A DNA stretch of 64,000 nt from Thermocrinis sp. Its GTDB lineage: Bacteria > Aquificota > Aquificia > Aquificales > Aquificaceae. The notes beneath the pieces were generated by a model, which saw only the letters and a list, made by a program, of their open reading frames with translations, did no database searches and was not told the DNA's origin. Shown in pieces: positions 32,458 through 42,066 of the stretch. Position 1 is the stretch's first letter. Every line of letters starts with the position of its first letter. The position numbers and the translations under genes are program-made. The stretch is taken from positions 91,887-155,886 of the forward strand of contig NZ_DAIQAX010000001.1 of NCBI RefSeq assembly GCF_036781485.1, given 5' to 3'.

Positions 32458-35314
32458 GCTTGAGCTTACAAACTTTACCATATTTAGAGGTAATCACAGT
32501 TTAGACTTTTCTGGGCTTAGGTTTTTCATCATTCAGGGAAGAACAGGCTCGGGTAAAACGAGCCTAATAGACGCTATGTGCTATGCACTTTTCGGAAGGG
32601 TGCCAAGGCACGGCAGAGAAAACTTGCATGAGAATATCATATCAAAGGGCGAAGACTACCTGAGGGTTTTTTTTGAGTTTGCAGTCAAGGATAGAAGGTA
32701 TGCCATAGAGAGGTTTATAAAAAAAGGAAAGGCTGGAGCAAGGGTCTATGAAAACGGAAGACTAAAGGACATAAGAGTAAACGAAATTCCCCAATTCGTA
32801 GGAAAGATCTTAGGAGTAGACTACGAAACATTTACTAAGGTTATACTTCTACCCCAGGGGCAGTTTGACAGATTTCTAAAGCCAGAACAACCAAGGCAAA
32901 GGAGAGAGATACTCAACAAACTGTTAGGAATGGACGCTTTACTTTCAAAACTGAACGAGTTAATAAGAGACACTAAAAGGAAGATTGAGAACGAACTAAC
33001 TCAGATAGAAGCCTCATTAAACGAGTTATCTTATGCTACAAAAGAGAAGCTTCAAAGGTTAGAAGAGAGTATAAAGCTAATAGAAGATAAGCTTGTCAAG
33101 TTAAACTCCAAAAAAGAAGAGCTGCAAAAAGAGTTAGAGTTAGCTATACAGAGAGATAATCTTGAGAAAGATCTTTTGAATTGCGAAAATGAGCTTGAGA
33201 AGCTTCTAAGCCAAAAACATCAGATAGAAAAGTTAGAGATAGAACTTCAAAAGATGGAGGAAGCATCCTCCTATTCAGCTTACTTAGAGATCTATGAAAG
33301 ACTCTCCCAACAAGAAAGGCAGGAGAGAGCTGAAATAAAAACCCTGGAGTTGGAACTTAGAAAATTAGCCCACGAAAAAGAACGAATCCTAAAACAAATA
33401 GAGCCATACAGCATTGAATGGCAAAGAATAGACCTTTACGACTCGGAGATAGAAAGGCTAACAAAAGAAGTAGAGCGACTAAAATCTGCCCTTGAGAAGA
33501 TAAGAGAAAGGGATAGGATGATGCAAGAATTAGAGCAAACTTTGGAACACAAAAAAATACTTGAGCAGGATATAGAAAGCTTGGAAGCAAGAATCCTAAA
33601 GGGAGAAGAGTTTGTGAGAGAAAAGGAAAGTTATTTAGAAACCTTAGAGAAAAAAAAGAATAGGTTGTTAGAAATTACCCCACTAAAGTCCAAACTTGAC
33701 TATATAAAAAGAGAGAGGCAAGCGCTTGATCACTTTTTAAGTGAAAACAAAACCTTAGAAGAGGACATAAATAAACTCATGGATATAATAAGGAACAAAG
33801 AACGGGAAATATTTAACTTCCACGTTCACAATATAAGGGTTGAACTAAAGGTAGGGGACGTATGTCCAGTCTGCGGAAACATCGTAAAAGATCTACCAAA
33901 AGAAGAGGCTTTTGAGGCGGACTTGGAAAAACTAAAGGCGCAGTTAGAAGATCTTAAGGCGCAGGAAAGGCAACTTTTGGAAAAAAAAGTCAGAGCTGAA
34001 AACATGGCTCGTAAAATAAAACAAGAGGAGGAAGAGCTAAGAAAATTGCTTAATGGAATGCAAGAGTATGAACTAGAAATTGAATACGAAGAACTGACAA
34101 AGTCCGTGCAGAGTATAGAAAAGGAAAAGAACAGTCTAAAGTTAGCAAAAGAAAAGCTTGAAAAACTTAAGCAAGAGCTAAACACAAAAAAGAACAATCT
34201 CTCACTGAAAGAATTACAGATAAAAAACTTGAAGGCAAGCATAGAAGATATAAACAATTACTTAGCAAGTGCTAACTTGAGTGCATTGAAGGAAGAGGAT
34301 TTAAGAAACTTGGAAAACGAGCTATTATATAAAAGAAAGAAAAGGGATGAAGTAAGAAGAAAATACACCCAACTGTTAGAAGAGCTAAAGAATCATGAAT
34401 TGAAGGAAAATAGACTGCTAACTACGCTCTCGCAAAAGAAAGGAAATATAGAAAGGATAGATGAAGAAAAAGCCAAGCTATCTAAGAATCTTGAACCTGC
34501 TATAAAAACTTTTGGAAGTTTAGAAGATCTAAAAAGTTATATAAAGCCAAAAGAATACATAAGGGAGTTAAAAGCTAGTATAGAGGAGTATAAAAACAAA
34601 ATAAACTCTTTGAATATTAAGAAAAAGCAGCTAAGGGAAAGCTTGAAGAATTTTTCCCATATAGAACCCACGGAAGAAATAAAGTCAAAGCTCCAGAGTG
34701 TGGAAGATGAACAAAAACGTTGTAGCGAAGAGCTTGGTAGTCTAAAAGTAGAAAAGACAAAGGTAGAGGAAGGTTTAAAGAGAAGGGAGGAGCTGGAAGA
34801 GAGTAAAAAAGAGCTTGAAAGTAAAGATTGGGTGTATAGTTCCCTTGAAAAAGACTTTAGAGCAGACAGGTTGCAGGAGTTTGTAAGCCAGATAATGCTT
34901 CAAAGCATCGTAAGCAGGGCTAACTTCTACATGCAAAAATTTACCTCCGGAGTCTACGAGTTTGATCTGGAAAACCTGGATTTACTGATACTGGACAGAG
35001 TTTCTGGACACAGAAGGAGTGTGAGCACCTTAAGCGGTGGGGAGACTTTTTTAGCCAGTTTGGCTTTAGCTTTCGGTATAAGCGAAGTAATATCTAACAA
35101 CGCCCCTATAGAAAGCCTGTTTATTGATGAGGGCTTTGGAAGCTTGGATAAAGAAACTAGGGAGGAGCTTTCTCAATTCTTTGAGCTTATAAAGTTAAAC
35201 ACGGACAGAGTGGTAGGAATAATAAGCCACCTTGAGGACTTAGCCGAAAAGTTCGACCAGAGGATAGAGGTGATAAGAAGAGGAGACAGATCCTCCATAA
35301 GGGTGATAATATAA
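32444..35314 (+). CDS. sbcC: SbcC, Rad50-type ATPase
   Basis: A 956-aa SMC-like ATPase partner of SbcD. The Walker A is GRTGSGKTSLIDAMCY near the N-terminus, followed by a Q-loop (ILLPQGQFDRF). Two long coiled coils flank the zinc hook C474-PV-C477 in DVCPVCGN. The signature STLSGGETFLASLALAF and Walker B ESLFIDEGFGSLD are at the C-terminus. The hook site lies near the middle as expected. The gene is followed by the long gene-free repeat region. Confidence 0.94.
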   Translation: MRPIRLELTNFTIFRGNHSLDFSGLRFFIIQGRTGSGKTSLIDAMCYALFGRVPRHGRENLHENIISKGEDYLRVFFEFAVKDRRYAIERFIKKGKAGARVYENGRLKDIRVNEIPQFVGKILGVDYETFTKVILLPQGQFDRFLKPEQPRQRREILNKLLGMDALLSKLNELIRDTKRKIENELTQIEASLNELSYATKEKLQRLEESIKLIEDKLVKLNSKKEELQKELELAIQRDNLEKDLLNCENELEKLLSQKHQIEKLEIELQKMEEASSYSAYLEIYERLSQQERQERAEIKTLELELRKLAHEKERILKQIEPYSIEWQRIDLYDSEIERLTKEVERLKSALEKIRERDRMMQELEQTLEHKKILEQDIESLEARILKGEEFVREKESYLETLEKKKNRLLEITPLKSKLDYIKRERQALDHFLSENKTLEEDINKLMDIIRNKEREIFNFHVHNIRVELKVGDVCPVCGNIVKDLPKEEAFEADLEKLKAQLEDLKAQERQLLEKKVRAENMARKIKQEEEELRKLLNGMQEYELEIEYEELTKSVQSIEKEKNSLKLAKEKLEKLKQELNTKKNNLSLKELQIKNLKASIEDINNYLASANLSALKEEDLRNLENELLYKRKKRDEVRRKYTQLLEELKNHELKENRLLTTLSQKKGNIERIDEEKAKLSKNLEPAIKTFGSLEDLKSYIKPKEYIRELKASIEEYKNKINSLNIKKKQLRESLKNFSHIEPTEEIKSKLQSVEDEQKRCSEELGSLKVEKTKVEEGLKRREELEESKKELESKDWVYSSLEKDFRADRLQEFVSQIMLQSIVSRANFYMQKFTSGVYEFDLENLDLLILDRVSGHRRSVSTLSGGETFLASLALAFGISEVISNNAPIESLFIDEGFGSLDKETREELSQFFELIKLNTDRVVGIISHLEDLAEKFDQRIEVIRRGDRSSIRVII

Positions 35315-35979
35315 AATCTTCCGAATTTCACACATCATATTAAAACCTTAGTTTTCAATGGTTTAAAAATATGATAAAAGTCATAAATATTTCCAAATAT
35401 GGCCTGAAAACCTTTACGATTCAAAAAAAATACGGATTTTGTATTGTTAATATAATATGAAATTTTTCAGAGCTTGAGATTCAATGATTTAGCCAATTTT
35501 TCACACCCTATCCCTAAGTATTGGAATATCCAGCATTTTTTGTGGCAGAATTTCACACCCTCTTTTCACAATTTCACACTCCAAAAGTAGAAAATTTACC
35601 CCTCTCGTAAGTATGGGAATTTCCTACACTTTTTTATTAGTTTTTTCACATCGCAAAAGCAAGTATTCATGCGGTTTTTAGAGAATTTCACATTTCTACC
35701 TCTAACTACTACAATTTCCGTAGTTTTTTTATGAAAAAAAGTTTCGGTTTTTACGCAACTTACAGACAGGACTGTGAAATTGTGAAAATTGTTCCTAAGT
35801 ATTGAAATTTTCTGAACATTTTTAAGGTTGGCATGTCTTAGAAAATCAACAACTTTAGATATGGGGTGTGAAAATTTTTTCTGAAAGTCTATGAAAATCA
35901 AACACTTGGGAAATTCTGGTTCTTTTAAGGGTGTCTCTTTAATATTAATAAAAATAATAGAGGAAAGAAAACATATAGA
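35315..35979. other. Gene-free AT-rich region between convergent sbcC and pabB
   Basis: 665 bp without a credible gene. An open frame on the minus strand at 35596-35901 is rejected: it runs through repeats, has no ribosome-binding site and has no recognisable protein pattern. The stretch is strongly AT-rich, with long T and A runs, and is dominated by two elements described separately: a ~93-bp periodic hairpin array and many TTCACA/TGTGAA words. No tRNA, CRISPR repeat, transposase remnant or DnaA-box cluster was seen. Confidence 0.75.
35493..35930 (+). repeat. Tandem array of ~93-bp units, each with a hairpin and T-tract
   Basis: The anchor TAAGTATTGGAATTTCC-like element begins at 35515, 35608, 35703 (as TAACTACTACAATTTCC) and 35796: intervals of 93, 95 and 93 bp. 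A fifth, weaker copy is near 35901. Each copy forms a hairpin followed by five to seven T: AAGTATTGGA-ATA-TCCAGCATTT (35516-35538), AAGTATGGGA-ATT-TCCTACACTT (35609-35631), AACTAC...GTAGTT (35704-35725), and a weaker one at 35797-35820. The third base pair differs between copies but pairing is kept (G-T, G-C, C-G), which argues for selection on structure. Confidence 0.6.
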
Positions 35980-37002
35980 TTAAGAAGAGAAAGAATAAAA
36001 TGCTTGGACTTTGGAAAGGGTTTCTTTCCACTCCTCTTCCTCTTGTGAATCATAAACAATGCCAGAGCCAGCAAAGTAAGATAGTTTTTCCTTTTTGCCA
36101 AAGGCTGTTCTTATAAGCACGCTTAGAGTAAAGTCGCCTTTCCATCTAAAGCCAGCACATCCGCAGTAGTAATCTCTTGAATGAAGCTCCAAATGGTCTA
36201 TTATCTCCACCGCCTTTTTCTTTGGCGCACCTGTTACGGACGCCGGAGGAAAGGTGTTTAGCAAAATTTCCTCAAGCTCCGCATCAGTTTTGGCACTCAC
36301 TGTGGAATGCATCTGAAATAAAGTAGAGTATCTTTCTATTTTGAATAGCTCTTTTACTTTTACGCTTCCAACCTTTGCTATTCTTGAAAGGTCGTTTCTC
36401 ATCATATCCAATATCATCAAGTTTTCTGCTCTGTCTTTTGAACTTTCTCTGAGTTTTTCCTCAGCTTTAGCTGTTCCCTTTATCGGCTTACTTATGATCG
36501 TATCCCCCACTTTCTGAAGGAATAGCTCCATAGAACCGCTGATTATGAAAAAATCTCCAAGATCTAAAAAAAAGGCGTAAGGCGTTATCTGCGTCTGGAA
36601 AAAATTCAGGAACAAATCTAAAGGCTCACCCTTCAGAAAAAAGTTTATCCTTGTGGAGAGGTTAATCTGGTATATAGTACCCTCTTCTATCTTCTTTTTG
36701 ATCTCTTTTACCCTTTTTATGTATTCTTCTTTGTCCAAAGAAAAGCTCAGAAGCTCCAGGTTTACTGGATTGCGGAAAAACTCAAATTGTTTAATGTTTC
36801 CTGTTTTTACAAAGATTATTTTAGGAAGGTCAGAACTTCTGACTTTTACTCCCAGCGTTTCGGTAGAAAGCGCATAGGAAAATACGAAAAAACCGTCTTC
36901 TTTTGGAATTTCTTTTAAGGAATTGTAGAACTTTACCTCTATAATTTCAAACTGGTAGAGTTTCCAGGGCTTACCAAAAAAGCCTCCTGAGACTATTAAC
37001 AT
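35980..37002 (-). CDS. pabB: Aminodeoxychorismate synthase component I
   Basis: A 340-aa chorismate-binding enzyme that makes 4-amino-4-deoxychorismate for folate. The catalytic region is clear: KEEYIKRVKEIKKKIEEGTIYQINLSTR, SGSMELF, SKPIKGTAKA, DMMRNDLSRIAKVGSVKV, and the C-terminal TFPPASVTGAPKKKAVEII. The short N-terminus and PIKGTA favour PabB over TrpE. No PabA or PabC is adjacent. It follows the macro-domain gene with no gap, so the two share a transcript. Confidence 0.88.
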   Translation of the reverse strand: MLIVSGGFFGKPWKLYQFEIIEVKFYNSLKEIPKEDGFFVFSYALSTETLGVKVRSSDLPKIIFVKTGNIKQFEFFRNPVNLELLSFSLDKEEYIKRVKEIKKKIEEGTIYQINLSTRINFFLKGEPLDLFLNFFQTQITPYAFFLDLGDFFIISGSMELFLQKVGDTIISKPIKGTAKAEEKLRESSKDRAENLMILDMMRNDLSRIAKVGSVKVKELFKIERYSTLFQMHSTVSAKTDAELEEILLNTFPPASVTGAPKKKAVEIIDHLELHSRDYYCGCAGFRWKGDFTLSVLIRTAFGKKEKLSYFAGSGIVYDSQEEEEWKETLSKVQAFYSFSS

Positions 37003-37491
37003 TCACAGGTTTTCTCTCCAAGCCTTTACCATTTTTTCGTCCAAGTCCACGAGTATTACTTTTTTTAGATTCTTTGCACTAAAGGCTTTAATCTCTTCTA
37101 TCATAGCCCTTGCGGATATATCTTTGGGTAATCTGCCTACGCCTGTGCCCATGCCAGGCATTGCCAAGCTTTCAAAACCCAGCTCATCCGCCAGCTTAAG
37201 CGCCGCCCTGACCGCTTTTCTTACCTTTTCTTCCGTTGTAGCCATAGCAGGTTCTTCCATCGTCGGAGCATGTATAACCCCCTTGAATTTCAGACTACCT
37301 GCAGATGTTAGTATTGCATTACCAACTTCAATGGGAGCCTTTCTAACGGCCTCTTCTTCTATCTCTTTACCCCCAAACCTTTTTATCACACCAGCCACTC
37401 CACCACCCATCAATCCAAGAGAGTTGGCAGGATTGACTATAACATCCGCATCAACTTCAAGCAGGCTACCCTTTATGACTTGTATGTGCAT
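37003..37491 (-). CDS. Macro-domain protein (ADP-ribose binding)
   Basis: A 162-aa stand-alone macro domain. VDADVIVNPANSLGLMGGGVAGVI at the start and LAMPGMGTGVGRLPK near residue 115 are the ADP-ribose pocket loops. Such proteins hydrolyse O-acetyl-ADP-ribose or remove ADP-ribose from proteins or DNA. There is no DarT-like toxin gene nearby, so an antitoxin role is not supported. Its start codon is only 21 bp from that of the divergent flhA gene. Confidence 0.9.
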   Translation of the reverse strand: MHIQVIKGSLLEVDADVIVNPANSLGLMGGGVAGVIKRFGGKEIEEEAVRKAPIEVGNAILTSAGSLKFKGVIHAPTMEEPAMATTEEKVRKAVRAALKLADELGFESLAMPGMGTGVGRLPKDISARAMIEEIKAFSAKNLKKVILVDLDEKMVKAWRENL

Positions 37492-37512
37492 AACAGGTCT
37501 TAAAATTTTATC

Positions 37513-39549
37513 ATGAACCTAACCCAGGGTTGGATAGTATTAGCCTTTGTGGTCATACTGACCGCAATAGTTTTACCCGTCCCAGCCCTACTGCTTGATA
37601 TACTTCTGACGCTTAGCATAACACTATCCTTAACTGTACTTATCCTTACCACTTTTATAAAAGAACCCTTAGAGCTTTCTGCCTTTCCATCTATTCTACT
37701 TTTGGGAACTTTACTGAGATTATCCTTAAACATAGCGGCTGCAAGGCGTATACTTCTATATGGACACGAAGGTACAGCTGCTGCGGGGCACGTAATAGAA
37801 GGTTTCGGTAAATTTGTGGTGGGTGGGAATGTGGTAGTTGGATTGGTGGTCTTTTTCATTTTTATAGTCATAAACTTTGTTGTTATAACAAGAGGTGCGG
37901 AAAGGGTGTCCGAAGTAGCAGCAAGGTTTACCCTTGATGCAATGCCAGGTAAGCAGATGAGTATAGACGCGGACCTCAACGCTGGGCTTATCACAGAAGA
38001 GGAAGCGCGCAGAAGAAGAGCACAGTTAGAACAGGAAGCATCCTTCTATGGTTCCATGGATGGCGCAAGCAAGTTTATAAGAGGAGATGCCATTGCGGCT
38101 TTAATAATACTCTTTCTGAGTTTGGTAGGTGGGTTGATCGTGGGTATAGTGATAAAAGGAATGCCTTTCTCGGAGGCAATAGCCACATACACACTGCTTA
38201 CCGTTGGAGAAGGTTTAGCAAGTCAAATACCAGCTCTTATGCTTTCTACTGCTGCTGGTATAGTGGTGACAAAATCCTCTTCCAAGGATCAGCTTGGGAG
38301 AGTTTTTCTTGAAGAGTTCTCTAAGGAACCGAGAGTATTCCTATTTTCTTCAGCCCTTTTGGCATTTATAGGTCTTATTCCAGGTTTTCCAAAGATACCA
38401 TTCTTTTTTATGGCTGGCATACTGGGAGGTTTATATTATCTTCTAAAAAGAAGCCTTAAAGAACGGGAATTAAAAGAGTTGGAAAAACTCTTTGTAGAGC
38501 AGAAAAAACCGGCGGAAAAGACAGAAGAGGAGCTAATAACACAGCCAGAGTTAATGGCCTTTGAAATAGGTTATGGGTTAGTTCCTTTAGTAGATGAAGC
38601 TCAGGGAGGGGACATACCAGAAAGAATTAAGTCAATGAGGAGGCAAATAGCCCAAGAGTTTGGAGTGATAGTGCCTTTGGTACACATAAGAGACAATCTA
38701 AGATTAAAACCATATCAGTATAGGATACTTATAAGAGGTATGGAAGTAGGCAGTTATGAAATAGTGCCAAACAGATATTTGGCGATAGATTTGGGTAGTA
38801 CTAAGGGTCCAATAGAAGGTATTGAAACTCAAGATCCTGCCTTTAACTTAAAAGCTTACTGGATAACAGAAGACCAGAGGGACAAGGCTCAGAGATTGGG
38901 TTATATGGTTGTAGATGTTAGCACTGCAATAATAACCCATCTCTCTGAAGTGATAAAAAGAAACCTACATGAGATATTAGGTAGAGGAGAGGTTATGGAC
39001 TTGGTGGAAAACCTAATAAGAAAATATCCAAAAGCTATGCAAGGACTCATACCTGATGTGATACCAATATCCATACTGCACAGAGTATTGCAAAACTTGC
39101 TCAAAGAGGGCATACCTATAAATGACCTTCTTACCATAGTGGAAACTTTGGCAGATTATGTAGAACAAACAAAAGATGTGGACATACTAACGGAGTATGT
39201 AAGACAAAGGCTTTCAAAAAGGATAACAAGATTATACCTAACGGATAAAACTCTGTATGCCATTGTGATTGCTCCAAGGTTGGAAGCTAAGCTAAGCGCT
39301 TACTTACAAGAAGGTAGAGAAGAAGAATTCCTTGACGTTCTTATAAATAAGGTATATCCAAAAATCAGCTCTGAAATTTCAAAGTTTGTCCAGTATCAAG
39401 CTAAGCCCATTCTTATAACTGGTTCAAACTTAAGAAGGCACATAAAAAGGGTTTTTGAAGCCTATCTTCCTCAATTAGCTGTACTATCGTATAATGAACT
39501 TGATAGGCAAGTGAACTTAAAAGTATTAGGAGCGGTGGATGAAGATTAA
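37513..39549 (+). CDS. flhA: Flagellar biosynthesis protein FlhA
   Basis: A 678-aa core component of the flagellar type III export gate. About eight N-terminal membrane helices include [19 protein letters not shown] and the FHIPEP-type loop [24 protein letters not shown] stretch (residues 135-165), followed by a large cytoplasmic domain (from about 330) that docks export substrates. It overlaps flhF by 11 bp. No ribosome-binding site is clear, and there is little room for one in the 21-bp divergent gap. Confidence 0.95.
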   Translation: MNLTQGWIVLAFVVILTAIVLPVPALLLDILLTLSITLSLTVLILTTFIKEPLELSAFPSILLLGTLLRLSLNIAAARRILLYGHEGTAAAGHVIEGFGKFVVGGNVVVGLVVFFIFIVINFVVITRGAERVSEVAARFTLDAMPGKQMSIDADLNAGLITEEEARRRRAQLEQEASFYGSMDGASKFIRGDAIAALIILFLSLVGGLIVGIVIKGMPFSEAIATYTLLTVGEGLASQIPALMLSTAAGIVVTKSSSKDQLGRVFLEEFSKEPRVFLFSSALLAFIGLIPGFPKIPFFFMAGILGGLYYLLKRSLKERELKELEKLFVEQKKPAEKTEEELITQPELMAFEIGYGLVPLVDEAQGGDIPERIKSMRRQIAQEFGVIVPLVHIRDNLRLKPYQYRILIRGMEVGSYEIVPNRYLAIDLGSTKGPIEGIETQDPAFNLKAYWITEDQRDKAQRLGYMVVDVSTAIITHLSEVIKRNLHEILGRGEVMDLVENLIRKYPKAMQGLIPDVIPISILHRVLQNLLKEGIPINDLLTIVETLADYVEQTKDVDILTEYVRQRLSKRITRLYLTDKTLYAIVIAPRLEAKLSAYLQEGREEEFLDVLINKVYPKISSEISKFVQYQAKPILITGSNLRRHIKRVFEAYLPQLAVLSYNELDRQVNLKVLGAVDED

Positions 39550-40651
39550 AAAATTGTTGGTTAATTCTCTTCAGGAGGCTGTGGAGGAGGTAAGAAGCTT
39601 ATACGGACAAGAAGCAACCATACTCTCCACAAAGATTGTAAAGAAAAGACTGATACCCTTCTTGCCCTATCCTTATCGTTCTCAACTAGAAGTTACTATA
39701 GGCATACCAGATAGAGAGGATTTTCCTTCTCACTTAATGGGACATGAGCATGTTTACGAAGAAATAAGCAAACTTAAAGAGAGTTTAAGGGAAGTAATAG
39801 AACTGGTAAAAAAACAAAGAGCAGAATCAAACGAAGATATAAAACCCATAGAGAGCGAATACTCTCTTAGAGCCCTTAATCTTATGAACAAACTTATAAA
39901 TAAGGGTATGAATAAGGATGTAGCTAAGGCTATAATCGATGCCTCTTGCGGTTATGATTACGAGCTAAAAAAGCTTGACCTTAAGGGAGAAACCTTTGAG
40001 TCTCTGAAAATGGGTCTTGAAAACACCATACCTACACTTAGGGATTTTAAGGAAAATTTGACAGATTTTAAAATCATCGCACTTGTAGGACCTACCGGTG
40101 TAGGTAAAACTACCACGGTAGCAAAGCTGGCGTATATCATAAAAGAACTTGGCAAAAAAGTTGGTGTTATAACCATAGACAGTTATAGAGTTGGTGCGGT
40201 TCAACAGCTAATGGCCTTTACAAGTATAATGGAACTGCCCTTTAGAACCGCAGACACACCACAGAAGTTTAGAGAATGTATAGAGGAGCTTTCTTCCTTA
40301 GATATCATTCTTGTAGATACGGCTGGCAGGAGCCACTATGATAATTTGAGGGTCAAAGAGCTTATACCCTTTTTTAATAAACTCCCTGCTCTAGAAATTT
40401 ATTTCACATTAAGTGCAAATATGGACGAAAGGGTTATGGCAGAAGCCATAGAAAGGTTTAGTGTTTTACCCATAAACGGTTTAATATTCACAAAGATGGA
40501 TGAGACAGTTTATTACGGATATGTTTTGAATCTTGTATACCGTACAAAACTTCCCATACTCTGTTTTACAACAGGTCAGAGGGTTCCTAATGACATAGTT
40601 ATGGCGGATTACAATTACATAGCGGGATTATTTTTAAAGGTGGAAGAATGA
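39539..40651 (+). CDS. flhF: Flagellar GTPase FlhF
   Basis: A 370-aa SRP-type GTPase that sets flagellar position and number. The NG domain has G1 [33 protein letters not shown]3 [10 protein letters not shown] and G4 FTKMDET. An N-terminal basic segment, with [16 protein letters not shown], precedes it. It overlaps flhA by 11 bp and flhG by 4 bp. Confidence 0.94.
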   Translation: MKIKKLLVNSLQEAVEEVRSLYGQEATILSTKIVKKRLIPFLPYPYRSQLEVTIGIPDREDFPSHLMGHEHVYEEISKLKESLREVIELVKKQRAESNEDIKPIESEYSLRALNLMNKLINKGMNKDVAKAIIDASCGYDYELKKLDLKGETFESLKMGLENTIPTLRDFKENLTDFKIIALVGPTGVGKTTTVAKLAYIIKELGKKVGVITIDSYRVGAVQQLMAFTSIMELPFRTADTPQKFRECIEELSSLDIILVDTAGRSHYDNLRVKELIPFFNKLPALEIYFTLSANMDERVMAEAIERFSVLPINGLIFTKMDETVYYGYVLNLVYRTKLPILCFTTGQRVPNDIVMADYNYIAGLFLKVEE

Positions 40652-41478
40652 TGGAAAAACAAGCACTTTCACTAAAGATATTGGAGGGTAAAGAAAGGTC
40701 TACAGGTTATATATCTGTGGCAAGCGGGAAAGGTGGTGTTGGAAAGACAATCATCACTATAAACATGGGTAGGATACTATATTCCAACGGTAAAAGGGTC
40801 CTTCTCATAGATGGAGATCTTGGGCTAAGCAATATTCACCTTATGTTAGGAATAACCCCACCAAAAAACCTATACCATTTCTTTTCTGGAGATGCTGGTA
40901 TTGAGGATATAGTTGTACCTATAGAGGATGGTTTTGATTTTATATCAAGCGGTAGTGGTATAAGAGAATTGGTAAACATGTCTTTTGGTAAACTAAAGAC
41001 ACTTTTGTTTAGACTTCAAGAATTTTCAGAAGGTAGGTATGACTGGGTTATCTTTGATACACCGCCAGGTATTCATTCAGACACACTGGCAATAGTTTCT
41101 TCATCTCAAATACCTATAGTTATAACCACTCCAGAACCTACTGCTATAGCAGATGCTTATGGATTGGTTAAAGTTATGAACTCAAGCGAAGGTCTTAAAG
41201 AATTTTTCCTTGTTGTAAACAAAGTCTCCAACGAATACGAAGGGAAAAAGGTTTATGAAAGTATAAAAGTAGTGTGTGAAAGATACACAACTGGGGAGCC
41301 TAAGTATGCAGGTAGTATAAGATATTACCCTAATTTGATAAAAAGAATAATTAGCCAAAACCCCCTTGATAACAACTTGATGGAGGATCTTACCCAAATT
41401 TTAACCAGTTTATACCTAATTCAAAGAACTTCAAAGGAAAGTTTTTGGGAGAGACTTTTGGCAAAGTTAAGGAAGTGA
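40648..41478 (+). CDS. flhG: MinD-like flagellar number regulator FlhG
   Basis: A 276-aa ParA/MinD-type ATPase. The deviant Walker A motif is ASGKGGVGKTIITIN, with VLLIDGDLGLSNIHLMLG and VIFDTPPGIHSDTLAIV for the switch and Walker B regions. A short basic-amphipathic C-terminal helix (SFWERLLAKLRK) is a likely membrane-targeting sequence. FlhG stimulates FlhF GTP hydrolysis to limit flagella. It overlaps flhF by 4 bp. Confidence 0.92.
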   Translation: MMEKQALSLKILEGKERSTGYISVASGKGGVGKTIITINMGRILYSNGKRVLLIDGDLGLSNIHLMLGITPPKNLYHFFSGDAGIEDIVVPIEDGFDFISSGSGIRELVNMSFGKLKTLLFRLQEFSEGRYDWVIFDTPPGIHSDTLAIVSSSQIPIVITTPEPTAIADAYGLVKVMNSSEGLKEFFLVVNKVSNEYEGKKVYESIKVVCERYTTGEPKYAGSIRYYPNLIKRIISQNPLDNNLMEDLTQILTSLYLIQRTSKESFWERLLAKLRK

Positions 41479-41492
41479 TTAAAATAATGTAA

Positions 41493-42065
41493 ATGATTAA
41501 CGATAATGTATTTATTGCCTTACTGCACTTTCCAGCTATGGACAGGGATGGGAAAACTATAATAACTTCCTTTACTACTATGGACTTGCACGACATAGCC
41601 AGACCTGCCAGAGCTTACGAGATAAATACCTATTACATCGTTCATCCAGTGGATGCCCAGAGGGCTGTGATAAAAAAACAGATAGAATACTGGTCTTCAG
41701 AAGAAGGTTTAAAGACAAATCCCACAAGGGCAGAAACGGTAAAATTGGTAAAACTCGTATATACCTTTGAAGAGGTTTTAGAAGACGTTCAAAGCCTTCG
41801 TGGAAGAAAGCCCATAGTAGTTGGCACAGACGCAAGAAACTATTCAAACACTGTGAGCTATGATTTTTTGAGAAAGGAAATAGAAAAGAGGGAAAGGGAT
41901 TTTCTTATAGTCTTTGGGACAGGTTATGGCATACCGCCAGACCTTATGCGAACCTTTGACTACATTCTTGAGCCTGTATACGGTGCTGGGGACTGGAACC
42001 ATCTGTCTGTAAGAAACGCTTGCGCCATTATATTAGACAGACTTTTGAGCAGGAACAGGTGTTGA
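41493..42065 (+). CDS. SPOUT-type RNA methyltransferase, PF09936 family
   Basis: A 190-aa protein of the RNA_Me_trans family (SPOUT fold). It begins [39 protein letters not shown], a nearly invariant pattern in this group, and its knot region has [15 protein letters not shown] and [17 protein letters not shown]. The RNA target is not known for certain. It starts 14 bp after flhG and ends 1 bp before mraY. Confidence 0.82.
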   Translation: MINDNVFIALLHFPAMDRDGKTIITSFTTMDLHDIARPARAYEINTYYIVHPVDAQRAVIKKQIEYWSSEEGLKTNPTRAETVKLVKLVYTFEEVLEDVQSLRGRKPIVVGTDARNYSNTVSYDFLRKEIEKRERDFLIVFGTGYGIPPDLMRTFDYILEPVYGAGDWNHLSVRNACAIILDRLLSRNRC

Positions 42066-42066
42066 A

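Noticed and set aside
33826..34257. Antisense open frames within sbcC, smc, clpC, nrdA and flhA
   Set aside because: They are low-complexity mirror images of coiled-coil or membrane coding sequence, without ribosome-binding sites.
35596..35901. 101-codon open frame on the minus strand in the gene-free region
   Set aside because: It runs through the hairpin repeats, so similar short peptides recur (ISILR, KFPYLR) by repeat rather than design. It has no ribosome-binding site and no recognisable domain.
35493..35930. Degenerate CRISPR array
   Set aside because: The repeats are not near-identical, are too far apart for typical 30-40 bp spacers, and lack cas genes or a leader. The hairpin plus T-tract form fits terminators better.
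35315..35979. Replication origin
   Set aside because: AT-rich and full of short words, but no TTATCCACA-like DnaA boxes, no dnaA or dnaN neighbour, and the surrounding genes are not typical of oriC.
37003..37491. Toxin-antitoxin (DarTG-like) role for the macro protein
   Set aside because: There is no DarT-type ADP-ribosyltransferase next to it; the neighbours are pabB and flhA.
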